The notes beneath the pieces were generated by a model. That model was given only the letters and a program-made list of their open reading frames with translations. It had not been told where the DNA came from and did no database searches. A program made the translations under genes and the position numbers. Shown here in pieces: positions 34,574 to 43,321 of a DNA stretch of 59,831 bases. Numbering within the stretch: position 1 is the stretch's first letter; every line of letters begins with the position of its first letter. Origin of the DNA: Nitrospira sp. CG24C (GTDB taxonomy: Bacteria > Nitrospirota > Nitrospiria > Nitrospirales > Nitrospiraceae). The DNA lies in NCBI GenBank assembly GCA_002869885.2, contig NEWR02000010.1:1-59831 (forward strand), in the 5' to 3' direction.

Positions 34574-35665
34574 ATGTTTCTACGAACGCTGCTGGATCGC
34601 TACATCTTCACCGAACTCCTGTCTCCCTTTAGTGTCAGCCTCGGAGCCCTGTGTTTTGTGATGCTCACGCGCGAACTCCTGCGCTTAGTAGAACTGCTGG
34701 TCTCCAAGGGCGTCGGGATCCTGGCGGTCTTGGAAGTCTTTGCCCATCTAATGCCGTCGTTTCTCGTATTGACCCTCCCGATCGCCGGAATCATTGCCTC
34801 GATCACCGCCTTCGGACGGTTGTCTTTCGATAAAGAATTGGTGGCAATGCAGACTGCGGGCCTGAGCCTCATGCGGCTGGCTCGCCCTGTACTGCTCTTT
34901 GCCTTGCTCGTCTTCGGATTGACCCTGTGGTTGGCCCAGTGGGGGCAACCCTGGAGCTCCGTCAACCTCAAAAAAGTGGCGCTGAATCTTCTGCGGGATC
35001 AGCTGGTACTAGCGCTGGAGCGGGGAACATTCAACGAGCCCATCCCTAAGATGATGATCTACGTGCCGGATGGGAGTCCCGGACAGGCCTCGACCGGTAT
35101 CTTTGTCTCCGACGAACGAAATGCAGACGATCCCCGCATCATCGTGGCCCAGAAGTTCGAGGTGATGATGGATCCCGCGACCGATCAAGTCGCCTTACGC
35201 CTGCAACAAGGGGTCATTCATAGCAAGCCAAATCAGGCCGATCAATACGAGCACGTCTCCTTCGCCAGTTACGATCTCAAACTCTCGCTCAACCAAAGCG
35301 GCTACGCAGCCTCCGAGGAACGTCCATCGTACGACGCCATTATCGCGCAGCTCTCGCAATCCCAATGGCGAGATCCATCTGCGCTCCGGCGATTGATGGA
35401 GTATTACAAAGATCTGGCCTTTCCCACCGCCTCGCTCGTACTCTGTCTCTTAGGCGTCCCCGTCGGCATCGCCTCGAAACGATCAGGCCGAGTCGGCGGA
35501 TTTGCGGTCGGCGTGTTCGTCATCATTGTCTACTACATGCTGAACGTCGGGTGTGAATTCCTGGTCACCACGGCAAGCCTGCCTCCCTTTGCCGGAGCTT
35601 GGATCCCGAACGGCCTGTTCGCTCTTGCCACAATCGTGTGGTTTTACATCATGAGCCGCCGGTAG
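34574..35665 (+). CDS. lptF: LPS export permease LptF
   Basis: LptF is one of two inner-membrane partners of the ABC pump LptB2FG, which extracts lipopolysaccharide from the inner membrane. The 363-residue protein has N-terminal helices beginning DRYIFTELLSPFSVSLGALC, a periplasmic jelly-roll region (about residues 130-270), and C-terminal helices (AVGVFVIIVYYMLNVGCEFL). Family landmarks are EVFAHLMPSFLVLTLPIAGI and LCLLGVPVGIASKRSGR. It is followed four bases later by lptG and then fatty-acid genes, an envelope-biogenesis block. AGGAG lies about 14 bases upstream of the ATG. Confidence 0.92.
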   Translation: MFLRTLLDRYIFTELLSPFSVSLGALCFVMLTRELLRLVELLVSKGVGILAVLEVFAHLMPSFLVLTLPIAGIIASITAFGRLSFDKELVAMQTAGLSLMRLARPVLLFALLVFGLTLWLAQWGQPWSSVNLKKVALNLLRDQLVLALERGTFNEPIPKMMIYVPDGSPGQASTGIFVSDERNADDPRIIVAQKFEVMMDPATDQVALRLQQGVIHSKPNQADQYEHVSFASYDLKLSLNQSGYAASEERPSYDAIIAQLSQSQWRDPSALRRLMEYYKDLAFPTASLVLCLLGVPVGIASKRSGRVGGFAVGVFVIIVYYMLNVGCEFLVTTASLPPFAGAWIPNGLFALATIVWFYIMSRR

Positions 35666-35669
35666 TCCC

Positions 35670-36764
35670 ATGACCATTCTCTTTCGCTATCTCTTTCGCG
35701 AGTACGCAAAAATCTTCACGATGTGTTTCAGCGGGCTGATGACGGTGTACCTCGTCATCGACTTCTTCGAGAAAGTACGCCGCTTCTTGCGCTACGACGC
35801 AAACTGGCTGGATGTCCTGACCTACTTCATCCTCAAAGTTCCCGCGATTTCCTTCCAAATCGCGCCGATGGCCATCCTGATGGCGACATTGCTGACGTTT
35901 GGATTGCTCTCCCGCGGCCATGAAATCACGGCCATGCGCAGTTGCGGCATCAGTTTACTCCGAGTCACCTCCCCCTTCATTGTCTTTGCCACAGGGATTT
36001 CCCTCGTGCTCTTGCTCTTCAGTTCGACCGTCATCCCCTGGGCCGCAAACAAGTCCGAAGAAATTCGGACCATGCGCATCGAGAAAAAACCGCCTGCCGC
36101 AGCCGTGAAACTCAGTCAGCCCTGGACGAGAGTGGGAACCGACAGCCTTATGCATGTCACCAGCGTTTCCATCGGCGGGGAACTTCTGGGCGGCGTGCGG
36201 CTCTTTCAATTCGATCGCGATTTTCAACTAACCGGTATGACGGAAGCAGCCGAAGCCCGCTTTAGCGACTCCACCTGGATATTGTACGGGGGGCTGCAAC
36301 GGCAATTTTCCCCTGATGGAACCGTTTCGACTACAGTCTTCGACCACCAAGCCAGCGGGCTCACCCTTATTCCCGATGATTTCACCACCTGGCTCGCCGG
36401 CGACTCCGAGTTGATGACGTTCCACGATATCCGAGCCTATTCCCGACGCAGACTCCAGCAAGGCGGCTCACAAGCCGCACGGCTGAAGACAGACTATTAC
36501 GGTCGAATCGCCTTCCCCTTCGTCACCGTCGTCATGGTCCTGGTCGGCATTGCGCTAAGTCTGCGCCGGAGCGGGACCAGAGGGGGCGGCATGGCGATGG
36601 GCATTGGGCAAGCCCTCGCCGTCGGCTTCTGTTTTTGGACAATGCACTCCATCGCAATCGCGCTAGGCCGTGGAGGGGCCTTAACGCCTCTAATCGCCGC
36701 CTGGATGGGGAATATTCTCTTCTTGAGTTTCGGCCTCTATCTGATGTTTAAGGTGCGGTACTAA
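35670..36764 (+). CDS. lptG: LPS export permease LptG
   Basis: This 364-residue paralogue of LptF is the second membrane subunit of LptB2FG. It starts MTILFRYLFREYAKIFTMCF, has a helical block with APMAILMATLLTFGLLSRGHE, a periplasmic beta region (about residues 130-260), and a C-terminal block with LVGIALSLRRSGTRGG and AVGFCFWTMHS. The EITAMRSCGISLLRV coupling-helix area that meets LptB is present. It is cotranscribed with lptF. The stop is seven bases before a GT/CA hairpin; then fabF begins. LptB and LptC are not in this window. Confidence 0.92.
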   Translation: MTILFRYLFREYAKIFTMCFSGLMTVYLVIDFFEKVRRFLRYDANWLDVLTYFILKVPAISFQIAPMAILMATLLTFGLLSRGHEITAMRSCGISLLRVTSPFIVFATGISLVLLLFSSTVIPWAANKSEEIRTMRIEKKPPAAAVKLSQPWTRVGTDSLMHVTSVSIGGELLGGVRLFQFDRDFQLTGMTEAAEARFSDSTWILYGGLQRQFSPDGTVSTTVFDHQASGLTLIPDDFTTWLAGDSELMTFHDIRAYSRRRLQQGGSQAARLKTDYYGRIAFPFVTVVMVLVGIALSLRRSGTRGGGMAMGIGQALAVGFCFWTMHSIAIALGRGGALTPLIAAWMGNILFLSFGLYLMFKVRY

Positions 36765-36770
36765 AAACTG

Positions 36771-36855
36771 TTATTTGGTTGGTTTTGTTGATTTGGTTAA
36801 TCTGGTTAGTTTCGTTCAACCAAACAAACTAAATAAACCAAACAAACCAGATCAA
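36771..36855. repeat. GT/CA hairpin, copy 10
   Basis: Left arm TTATTTGGTTGGTTTTGTTG onward, turn GTTTCGTTCAACC, right arm AAACAAACTAAATAAACC. It begins seven bases after the lptG stop and lies before fabF on the same strand. Confidence 0.92.
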
Positions 36856-36932
36856 CTCGCCCCGCGCCTGGTTGACTCATCCAGGCGCTTCCGGTAAGTA
36901 GAGCACGGGCATTACCAAAGGATCGTAAGAAG

Positions 36933-38189
36933 ATGCGGGCACGTGTCGTCGTCACAGGACTGGGGGTCGTCTCTCCGATCGGCATCGGAATCAGCGATTT
37001 CTGGAAAGCCGCCCTCGCCGGCCAATCCGGCATCACGGCCATTTCATCGTTCGACCCCTTTCCCATGGACGGCTATCGCTCCAAGGTTGCAGGTCAGGTG
37101 CGCGATTTCGCAGTCGAACGGTTTATCGATTCAGTCCATGGTGAACGCGTGGACCGCTACGCCCAATTTGGTCTCGTGGCTGCGAAAGAAGCGCTGGCTG
37201 ACTCGGGTCTTCAGATGGAGAAGGAGAACCCTCACCGCATCGGAGTCATCGTGGGAGCCGGCATGGGCGGGATGGTCATGGGCGAGCGCGAGATCACCCA
37301 GCTCTACCAGCAGCAGAAACCCCATCGCGTCCATCCAAATTTTATTCCCGTCATTACGCTCAATTCGGCCTCCGGCATTATCGCGATGGCCCACGGCGCC
37401 AAGGGCCCGAACCTGACCATTTCGACCGCCTGCTCCTCCAGCGCCCATGCGCTCGGGCAAGCCCTTCACTGTATCCGCGAAGGCCGTGCCGATGTCGTGA
37501 TCGTCGTGGGAGCCGATGCCAGCATTACTCCGCTCGTCTTCGCCGGGTTTTGTTCCCTGCGCGCCCTCTCATCAAAATATAACGATAACCCTGAAAAAGC
37601 TTCCCGCCCCTTCGATCGGCTACGCGACGGTTTCGTGATGGGGGAAGGCGCCGGAGCGCTCATCTTGGAATCGGCCGCGCATGCCAAGAAACGCAAGGCG
37701 AGAGTCTATGCAGAAGTTGCCGGCTACGCCGCTACCAGCGAGGCCTATCACATGGTCATCCCCCGTGAAGACGGCCTGGAAGTGGCCCATACGATGAAGC
37801 TGGCCTTGGCGGACGCAGGCCTGACCCCGGCGCAGGTGGATTACATTAATGCGCACGCCACGTCCACAACCATCGGTGACGCTGTCGAAGTCAAGGCCAT
37901 CAGACAGCTATTCAAGTCTCGCGCGGATAAGATTGCCATCAGCGCCACCAAGTCTCTGATCGGCCACACCCTTGGCGCGGCCGGCGCCATCGGGGGTATC
38001 GCTTCGGTGCTGGCCCTCCATACAGGCAAGATTCATCCGACCGCCAACTACGATGATCCGGATCCGGCTTGCGCCTTGGCAGGACTCTCCCGATCGGCGC
38101 AAGAACGGCGCGTAAAAGTGGCCCTGCTGAACGCATTCGGATTTGGCAGCAACAACGCCGCTGTGGTATTCAAACAGACGACGACGTAG
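36933..38189 (+). CDS. fabF: 3-oxoacyl-[ACP] synthase II (KAS II)
   Basis: KAS II extends acyl-ACP by two carbons in fatty acid synthesis. The 418-residue protein is of normal length. The catalytic Cys is at about residue 167 (TISTACSSSAHALGQA); the two His are in NAHATSTTIGD and LIGHTLGAAGAIG. VVVTGLGVVSPIGIG at the N-terminus is characteristic. An acyl carrier protein and lpxD follow on the same strand, so this copy probably serves lipid A or a dedicated envelope product. The stop is one base before a GT/CA hairpin. Confidence 0.95.
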   Translation: MRARVVVTGLGVVSPIGIGISDFWKAALAGQSGITAISSFDPFPMDGYRSKVAGQVRDFAVERFIDSVHGERVDRYAQFGLVAAKEALADSGLQMEKENPHRIGVIVGAGMGGMVMGEREITQLYQQQKPHRVHPNFIPVITLNSASGIIAMAHGAKGPNLTISTACSSSAHALGQALHCIREGRADVVIVVGADASITPLVFAGFCSLRALSSKYNDNPEKASRPFDRLRDGFVMGEGAGALILESAAHAKKRKARVYAEVAGYAATSEAYHMVIPREDGLEVAHTMKLALADAGLTPAQVDYINAHATSTTIGDAVEVKAIRQLFKSRADKIAISATKSLIGHTLGAAGAIGGIASVLALHTGKIHPTANYDDPDPACALAGLSRSAQERRVKVALLNAFGFGSNNAAVVFKQTTT

Positions 38190-38190
38190 C

Positions 38191-38279
38191 GGGTTGATTT
38201 GGTTTGTTTGGTTTATTTTGTTTGTTTGGTCGGACTAAGAAATTAACCAGTTGAACCGAATGAACCAAACAAACTAAAG
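38191..38279. repeat. GT/CA hairpin, copy 11
   Basis: Left arm GGTTGATTTGGTTTGTTTGG, turn GGACTAAGAAATTAACC, right arm GAACCGAATGAACCAAAC. It starts one base after the fabF stop, with the acyl carrier protein gene 22 bases further on. The turn differs from the usual GTTTCGTTCAACC but resembles copy 1. Confidence 0.9.
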
Positions 38280-38301
38280 AACGTTCTTTAAGGACCAATC
38301 C

Positions 38302-38643
38302 ATGACCACTGACCCGACCATATCGTTAAAAATCCGTACCGCCCTGGCTGAGTATCTGAAACGCGACCCGGATCGGATACTGGTCACACAACATCTGCGA
38401 GACGACTTAGGTCTCGACTCGATGGCGGTGATCGAACTGCTGTACCGCATCGAAGAAGCCTTCGATCTTCAGATCCCAGATCAAGACTTGGTGGGGCTGA
38501 CGACGGTCGGGCATGTCGTGAGTTACGTTGAGAAGCGGTTGGGGAAATCGGCCCCTGCAGCACCGATCAAGAAATCAGGGAAGCCCCTGAAGGCCACGAA
38601 ACAGTCGAAGCCTTCCAAGCCCAAGAGCAAAAAGAAATCTTAA
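38302..38643 (+). CDS. Acyl carrier protein with a lysine-rich tail
   Basis: The 113-residue protein has an ACP fold. The phosphopantetheine attachment serine is at about residue 40 ([19 protein letters not shown]), and helix III reaches about residue 80. Ordinary ACPs are near 80 residues and strongly acidic. Here a tail of about 35 residues ([20 protein letters not shown] and on) is dense in lysine and proline. AAGGA is eight bases upstream of the ATG. Lying between fabF and lpxD, it may carry hydroxyacyl chains for LpxD or another envelope enzyme. The function of the basic tail is unknown. Confidence 0.9.
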   Translation: MTTDPTISLKIRTALAEYLKRDPDRILVTQHLRDDLGLDSMAVIELLYRIEEAFDLQIPDQDLVGLTTVGHVVSYVEKRLGKSAPAAPIKKSGKPLKATKQSKPSKPKSKKKS

Positions 38644-38648
38644 TCTCT

Positions 38649-39719
38649 ATGGCAACGAAGGCAACCACTCCAATTTCATTGAAACAGATCCACGGCCTCG
38701 TCGGCGGAGAACTTGTCGGCTCGGCACAAGTTACTGTGACAAGCTTGGCCAGCTTTGAAACGGCAGGCCCGAACGATCTGACCTTCGTCACCGGCGATCG
38801 GATCCTCAAGCTGGGCAAACCCACCGCTGCCGGAGCACTCCTCGCCCATCGGCGTCTAACTGAGATCGCCAATCCTCACATCGTTGTGGCCAATCCCGCG
38901 CTGGCCTTTGCGCAGGTCGCCAGGACATTCTTTTGCCCTGTCTCCCCTCCTCGTGGAATTGCTGGGGTCGTTGTTCGTGGCACTGACACGCAGATCGGCC
39001 TCGATGTCTCGATCTGGCCAGGAGTCACCCTGGGGGACCGGGTCATCATCGGCGCGCGGGTGACACTCTATCCCGGTGTGTTTATTGGCAACGATACAAC
39101 GATCGGAGACGATACACTGTTGTACCCCAACGTGGTTGTCAGAGAAGGCTGTACGATCGGCGCGCGGGTGATCGTGCATAGCGGCACGGTGATCGGAAGT
39201 GATGGATTCGGCTATGTGCAGGATCAGGGGCGCCATTACAAAATTCCCCAGCTCGGTGGAGTTACGATCGAAGATGACGTCGAGCTCGGGGCGAACGTCA
39301 CAATCGACCGAGCCACACTCGGCCAAACGATCATTAAGCAAGGAACCAAGATCGATAACCTAGTCCAAATCGCCCATAACGTGACGATCGGCGCCCATTC
39401 CATCCTCGTGGCACAGGTCGGAATCGCCGGCAGCACGCTCGTGGGACATCACGTCATGATCGGTGGACAGGCAGGGCTGGCAGATCACATCGTCATCGGA
39501 GATCAGGTCATGATTGCCGCCCGCGCAGGAGTCAACCGCAGTCTCGAACCCAACCAAATCGTCTCAGGGGCTCCTGTGATGCCGCATGAAGTCTGGGTCA
39601 AGGCCCAAGCCGTAATCCCGCGGCTCCCTGAACTCAGGCAGGCAGTACGAACATTGGAAGAGAGGGTGAAGAAGCTAGAAGCAGCTCAGGGGGAACGGGG
39701 GAAGAAGAGGAAGAAGTGA
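38649..39719 (+). CDS. lpxD: UDP-3-O-acylglucosamine N-acyltransferase
   Basis: LpxD adds the N-linked hydroxyacyl chain to UDP-3-O-acyl-glucosamine, the third step of lipid A synthesis. The 356-residue trimeric protein has the N-terminal uridine-binding domain ([16 protein letters not shown]) and then hexapeptide repeats forming a left-handed beta helix ([19 protein letters not shown] and many more). The catalytic His is in [15 protein letters not shown] near residue 240. A C-terminal helix ([19 protein letters not shown]) is coiled-coil-like. It starts five bases after the acyl carrier protein stop, suggesting one transcript. Confidence 0.95.
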   Translation: MATKATTPISLKQIHGLVGGELVGSAQVTVTSLASFETAGPNDLTFVTGDRILKLGKPTAAGALLAHRRLTEIANPHIVVANPALAFAQVARTFFCPVSPPRGIAGVVVRGTDTQIGLDVSIWPGVTLGDRVIIGARVTLYPGVFIGNDTTIGDDTLLYPNVVVREGCTIGARVIVHSGTVIGSDGFGYVQDQGRHYKIPQLGGVTIEDDVELGANVTIDRATLGQTIIKQGTKIDNLVQIAHNVTIGAHSILVAQVGIAGSTLVGHHVMIGGQAGLADHIVIGDQVMIAARAGVNRSLEPNQIVSGAPVMPHEVWVKAQAVIPRLPELRQAVRTLEERVKKLEAAQGERGKKRKK

Positions 39720-39725
39720 CGGGTA

Positions 39726-39806
39726 TGGAAAATGGTTAATGGTTAATGATCAGAACAGGATTCGTCTGATGTTTCTGAATATTAACCATCCACCATTGAC
39801 CATTCG
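39726..39806. repeat. Short-word hairpin, AATGGT type
   Basis: The left arm AAAATGGTTAATGGTTAATG and the right arm AATATTAACCATCCACCATT are near-complementary and composed of AATGGT/ACCATT words. It lies just past the lpxD stop in a convergent gap. Confidence 0.8.
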
Positions 39807-39832
39807 TTATGCATCTGAATTCCTCCATCCTG

Positions 39833-40360
39833 TTAGTCGACTACGCCACGCCAACAGAACAACTTCGCCCAGTAGAATCCCGCCCAGGGCACCAAGGCAG
39901 CAGGAAACATGTTGAGATCGCCGTACATGTAGGCCGCGGCTGATGAACCAAAGACCAATACCGCTCCTGCAACGGAGATTGCCGTGACAAAACCACGCCC
40001 AGGATGTTCGATCGTTGGCGCCTCAGGCTCTGCCTTCCCCCTCGTCTTCTTGTTACGTTGCGCCACAGCAGTTCGCATCTTTGCCGCATAGACCTCGGGA
40101 AATGTCTTAAAGAGATAGCGGTGGTAGCGAGCATGCGCGAACCCATAGCCTGCGCCGACGACGATTAAGAGCGAGCTACTGAGAAACGTCACCCAACTGT
40201 ATGTATGGTTCGCCAGTAGTTGATAGGCGAGTGCCCCTATCCCGCCAACCATGCAGACCAGTCCGATTGTCCCGGCAGGGAGGAGGATATGGGACCGGAC
40301 ATAATAGCGAGCTTGTTCGTCGATCTTCTCCGGCTTCAAAACAGTCACAAGTTTCGGCAT
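39833..40360 (-). CDS. Hypothetical membrane protein
   Basis: A 175-residue protein with a short N-terminal cytosolic part (MPKLVTVLKPEKIDEQARYY), two hydrophobic helices (about residues 25-47 and 56-75), a basic linker (RNKKTRGKAEPEAP), and two further hydrophobic segments to the C-terminus. I do not recognise a family. GGGAG precedes the ATG. It is convergent with lpxD and stands alone. Confidence 0.65.
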   Translation of the reverse strand: MPKLVTVLKPEKIDEQARYYVRSHILLPAGTIGLVCMVGGIGALAYQLLANHTYSWVTFLSSSLLIVVGAGYGFAHARYHRYLFKTFPEVYAAKMRTAVAQRNKKTRGKAEPEAPTIEHPGRGFVTAISVAGAVLVFGSSAAAYMYGDLNMFPAALVPWAGFYWAKLFCWRGVVD

Positions 40361-41078
40361 CGATACAGTCTCCCATGCAACAGGCTGAGATCAAGGCTAA
40401 GGAAGCAGGCAGCCTCAACCTTCTTCAAAACGGCGGCATCATACCATCCTTCCACAGCAGGTTACACGGACGAGAGCTGTGGTTCGCACGAAGGGGAAAC
40501 GCTATGAATAACAAGGAAAAGTGGAGAACCTGTGGATGACCCACGAGAAATGGCAGGCAGGATGGTCTATTTTCACCCCATAGGCACCCATCGCCATACT
40601 CAACGGCTCAGAGACAGACGGCTACGATGAAACGCCTTTCGCAGAGAGCCATTTAGCAATTATCCGCAATAAACACCGCAAAGGAAAAGGTGATAGTGAC
40701 CCAAGGTTTTAGGCCAGCTCATTCTATGTCCACAAAATCTGTGCATGGCATGTGGATAACCATGTTGATGAACGGCCCATAATACGCCGTACCACGGCGC
40801 CTTACACATTGCCCAATCCATAGGCAGCATAATCCGTGCAATTTCATCGAGATGTATTTTCTCAGGAGAAGCTTGTATGTGGCATGAATGCAGATTACGC
40901 ATGACAGGGAATATTCTTGGCATTGAGCGTACAGAAGTGTACGGATCGATAGAACCAAGTTTATGCGAGACTCGCGTGAAAAGAGGGACGAGCGAGACGG
41001 TCTGAAGGCTGGGCTAAGACTGAAGCTGGGAAGGCTGAAGGTCAGAGTCCAACACTTCAACCTCGCCCTCAACCATCT
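40361..41078. other. 718-base intergenic region with DnaA-box-like sites
   Basis: No coding region is convincing. Sites resembling DnaA boxes (TTATCCACA or its complement) occur at 40531 (TGTGGATGA), 40660 (TTATCCGCA) and 40751 (TGTGGATAA, exact). Near 41000-41070 lie GAAGGCTG/CTTCAACC words like those in other gaps. The promoter of the small membrane protein also lies here. Nothing else can be assigned. Confidence 0.45.
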
Positions 41079-43163
41079 CTAGACTGGTAGGATAGCACTG
41101 ATGGCAGATCGCTCGACGCGCCCGATATTACCCCACTGTTCCGCCATCGGGATCAATGAGTGAATCCTTGTCTCGACCGTTCCAAGCCGCTGCCCCAAGG
41201 TGGATGTTTTGCGATAGGCCGCGACCATGAGAAAGGATCGCAGCCCTTGCAAAAACATTGTGATCATCGTCGCCTGCACACGGCCGGCCAGATCGTAGAG
41301 GGCCTCGACTTGCTGGAAAATCGGATCAAGCTGAGACGCCGTGACAAAATCTGTCGCGCCCTGCGCGCGTATGTTTGCAAGAGTGGAACTGATGATCGGA
41401 ACACGCATGCGGACTTCTTCAATGAACTCGTCGTCGAGTCGGTCGAGTTCAACTAAGATACGCCTGACGCCGGCGACATCCAGACTGTCGAGTTCCTCTT
41501 CAGCTCGCTGAATCACCGCCTCCAACACATCGCGAGCCGGCTGGAGCGACCGGGCACGCGCTTGCTGCAAGTTTCGAAGGGCATCGAGGAGCGGGACACT
41601 GGAGTTCACGGTGAGCTGAACCTGCGCATGGGGAAGCGAAGATTGTTCCATTTCAACGCCAGGAAGTGCTTGCACGAATTCGCTCGCTCTTTCCACTGGA
41701 ACGGTATCGATCCCGACAGAATTGTCCTCTTGGTCTTCCGCTAACCGGCGCACGGCGAGAGTAATCCGATCCAATCCCGCCTGAAGTGACTGGAGCGCCG
41801 CCGACATTGCATGGGGCTCTTGGCGGCCCACATCATGGAGAATCGGAAGCAGATTCGAAGCCATCTGCTCGATAACTTGAAGCTGTACTGTCGACGCCGA
41901 TTTGCCAAGATTCGTAATCCCATGCAAGAGAATCCCGTAGAGCTTCGGACGCACCGTTTCGTTGGCCCCTTCAGCGAGCTGTTTCACCACCGTCTGAATT
42001 TGAGCCAGCCATTGATGCGCTTCGAGAGCGAATAACCCGATCACTTCCTTTTGGAAACTGGCATCCGCAAGATCCTGCGCAGGAGACCGCACAGTCCATC
42101 GATCCTCGCCAGACCGAGACGCCGTTCCCTCTTCCGGCCCAGACGTTATGGACTCGACAGCATCTTTGATCGCACTTGCGAGAGAGTCCAAGCCATCCAA
42201 AAGCGCCGTAAACTGATCGGATGCCTGAGGAAGGGTATCCGATGCCTTCTCACCGGTCTCATCTTCGGGAAACGCTGCCCGTGCGACATCTGGCGGCTCC
42301 AGCGTTTCGATGACCGACACGAGGGGAGTACAGCTCAGATCCATCTGCCGCCCATCCTGACCATAGCCCGTATCACTCTCGACCCAGACGACCGGGCGGA
42401 GTGGAAAGCGCGTATTAACGCGTATGACAGATCCGACTTCACCGGTAGTCAATCGTACCGACGTACCCAAGGGATATGCCGATAACTCCTGGATTAAAGT
42501 TTTGACAATTTCGCGAGGGAACGCCGTCCGTTCCGCCACCAACAATTCTCGCACCGCTTCGTGAGGGAAAAATCGGCGGCGATATGCACGCGGGCTCACG
42601 AGGGCGTCAAAAACATCCACCAGGCCGATGATTTGAGCAAACTCATTGATCTGCCGTTCCTTCAGCTTGTTCGGATACCCCTGACCGTTCCACCGCTCAT
42701 GTGCCTGGCGCACGACTTGCGCCAGCCAGTCGTATTTCAACCCCGCCTTATGAATTGCCTGATAGCCGAGTTCTGGATGTTGTTCAATCAACGCGCGTTC
42801 ATCAGAGGTCAGCCGACCAGGTTTAGCGATCAGCGATTGCGGCACAGCAAAGAGCCCGACATCGTGCAGGAGCCCCGCGAGGGCAAGCCGTTCCAGCTCT
42901 TTCCCATGATATCCCAGCCCCACGCCGACCTTCGTCGCCAGAATCCCGACATTCACGAGATTCGTAATCAGCGGAGGGCCTGCCGGACCGCTCATAGCCT
43001 GAACGAGCAATCGGTCGCTTCTTTTGAGCGCCGCCACAACTTCCGTCGCCAGGGCAGACAGTGGCTCTAAATCGAGTGCGTCTTGCCGCTGCACGGCAAG
43101 AGCCACTCCCGTCAATTGCTCCTGCGCTCTGCGATACCAGTCAGCCGTGCTGTGTTCGTTCAT
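41079..43163 (-). CDS. HD-GYP-domain protein with HPt-like module
   Basis: The 694-residue cytosolic protein has an HD-GYP domain at about residues 55-235, the class that hydrolyses c-di-GMP. HD is at 100-101, the next His at about 129, and GYP at 162-164. Two conserved positions differ: HDxGK reads HDVGL, and the metal-binding HHE reads AHE (154-156). Activity may therefore be altered or lost. A PilZ-like or linker region follows. Residues 368-440 (SFQKEVIGLFALEAHQWL onward) resemble the start of the neighbouring HPt-like protein. The C-terminus is helical. It is the last gene of the chemosensory operon and the likeliest output. Confidence 0.85.
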   Translation of the reverse strand: MNEHSTADWYRRAQEQLTGVALAVQRQDALDLEPLSALATEVVAALKRSDRLLVQAMSGPAGPPLITNLVNVGILATKVGVGLGYHGKELERLALAGLLHDVGLFAVPQSLIAKPGRLTSDERALIEQHPELGYQAIHKAGLKYDWLAQVVRQAHERWNGQGYPNKLKERQINEFAQIIGLVDVFDALVSPRAYRRRFFPHEAVRELLVAERTAFPREIVKTLIQELSAYPLGTSVRLTTGEVGSVIRVNTRFPLRPVVWVESDTGYGQDGRQMDLSCTPLVSVIETLEPPDVARAAFPEDETGEKASDTLPQASDQFTALLDGLDSLASAIKDAVESITSGPEEGTASRSGEDRWTVRSPAQDLADASFQKEVIGLFALEAHQWLAQIQTVVKQLAEGANETVRPKLYGILLHGITNLGKSASTVQLQVIEQMASNLLPILHDVGRQEPHAMSAALQSLQAGLDRITLAVRRLAEDQEDNSVGIDTVPVERASEFVQALPGVEMEQSSLPHAQVQLTVNSSVPLLDALRNLQQARARSLQPARDVLEAVIQRAEEELDSLDVAGVRRILVELDRLDDEFIEEVRMRVPIISSTLANIRAQGATDFVTASQLDPIFQQVEALYDLAGRVQATMITMFLQGLRSFLMVAAYRKTSTLGQRLGTVETRIHSLIPMAEQWGNIGRVERSAISAILPV

Positions 43164-43209
43164 GGCGTGGGACCGTCCTCACGGGACATCATATTAGGTG
43201 CGATCCGAA

Positions 43210-43319
43210 GGCTGAAGTGGAAATGGTCAATGGCCAATGGTAAATGGTCGGAATGGATTAGGGTTCAATCCGATAAATTCCGGACACTCCACATTACACA
43301 TTCAAAATTCAACATTCGG
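43210..43319. repeat. Short-word hairpin, AATGGT type, inside the chemosensory operon
   Basis: The left arm (GAAATGGTCAATGGCCAATG onward) and right arm (ACATTCAAAATTCAACATT) pair imperfectly through AATG/CATT words. It fills the gap between the HPt-like gene and the HD-GYP gene. Confidence 0.6.
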
Positions 43320-43321
43320 CC

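Noticed and set aside
4315..38279. GT/CA repeats as a CRISPR array
   Set aside because: The copies are scattered kilobases apart, palindromic in the arms, and have no spacers or cas genes.
4315..38279. GT/CA hairpins as classical intrinsic terminators
   Set aside because: They have no GC-rich stem followed by a U-tract; position alone suggests a 3'-end role, so they are listed as repeats.
40660..41072. Short minus-strand open frames in the 40361-41078 gap
   Set aside because: They overlap each other in different frames, lack ribosome sites and have no recognisable domains.
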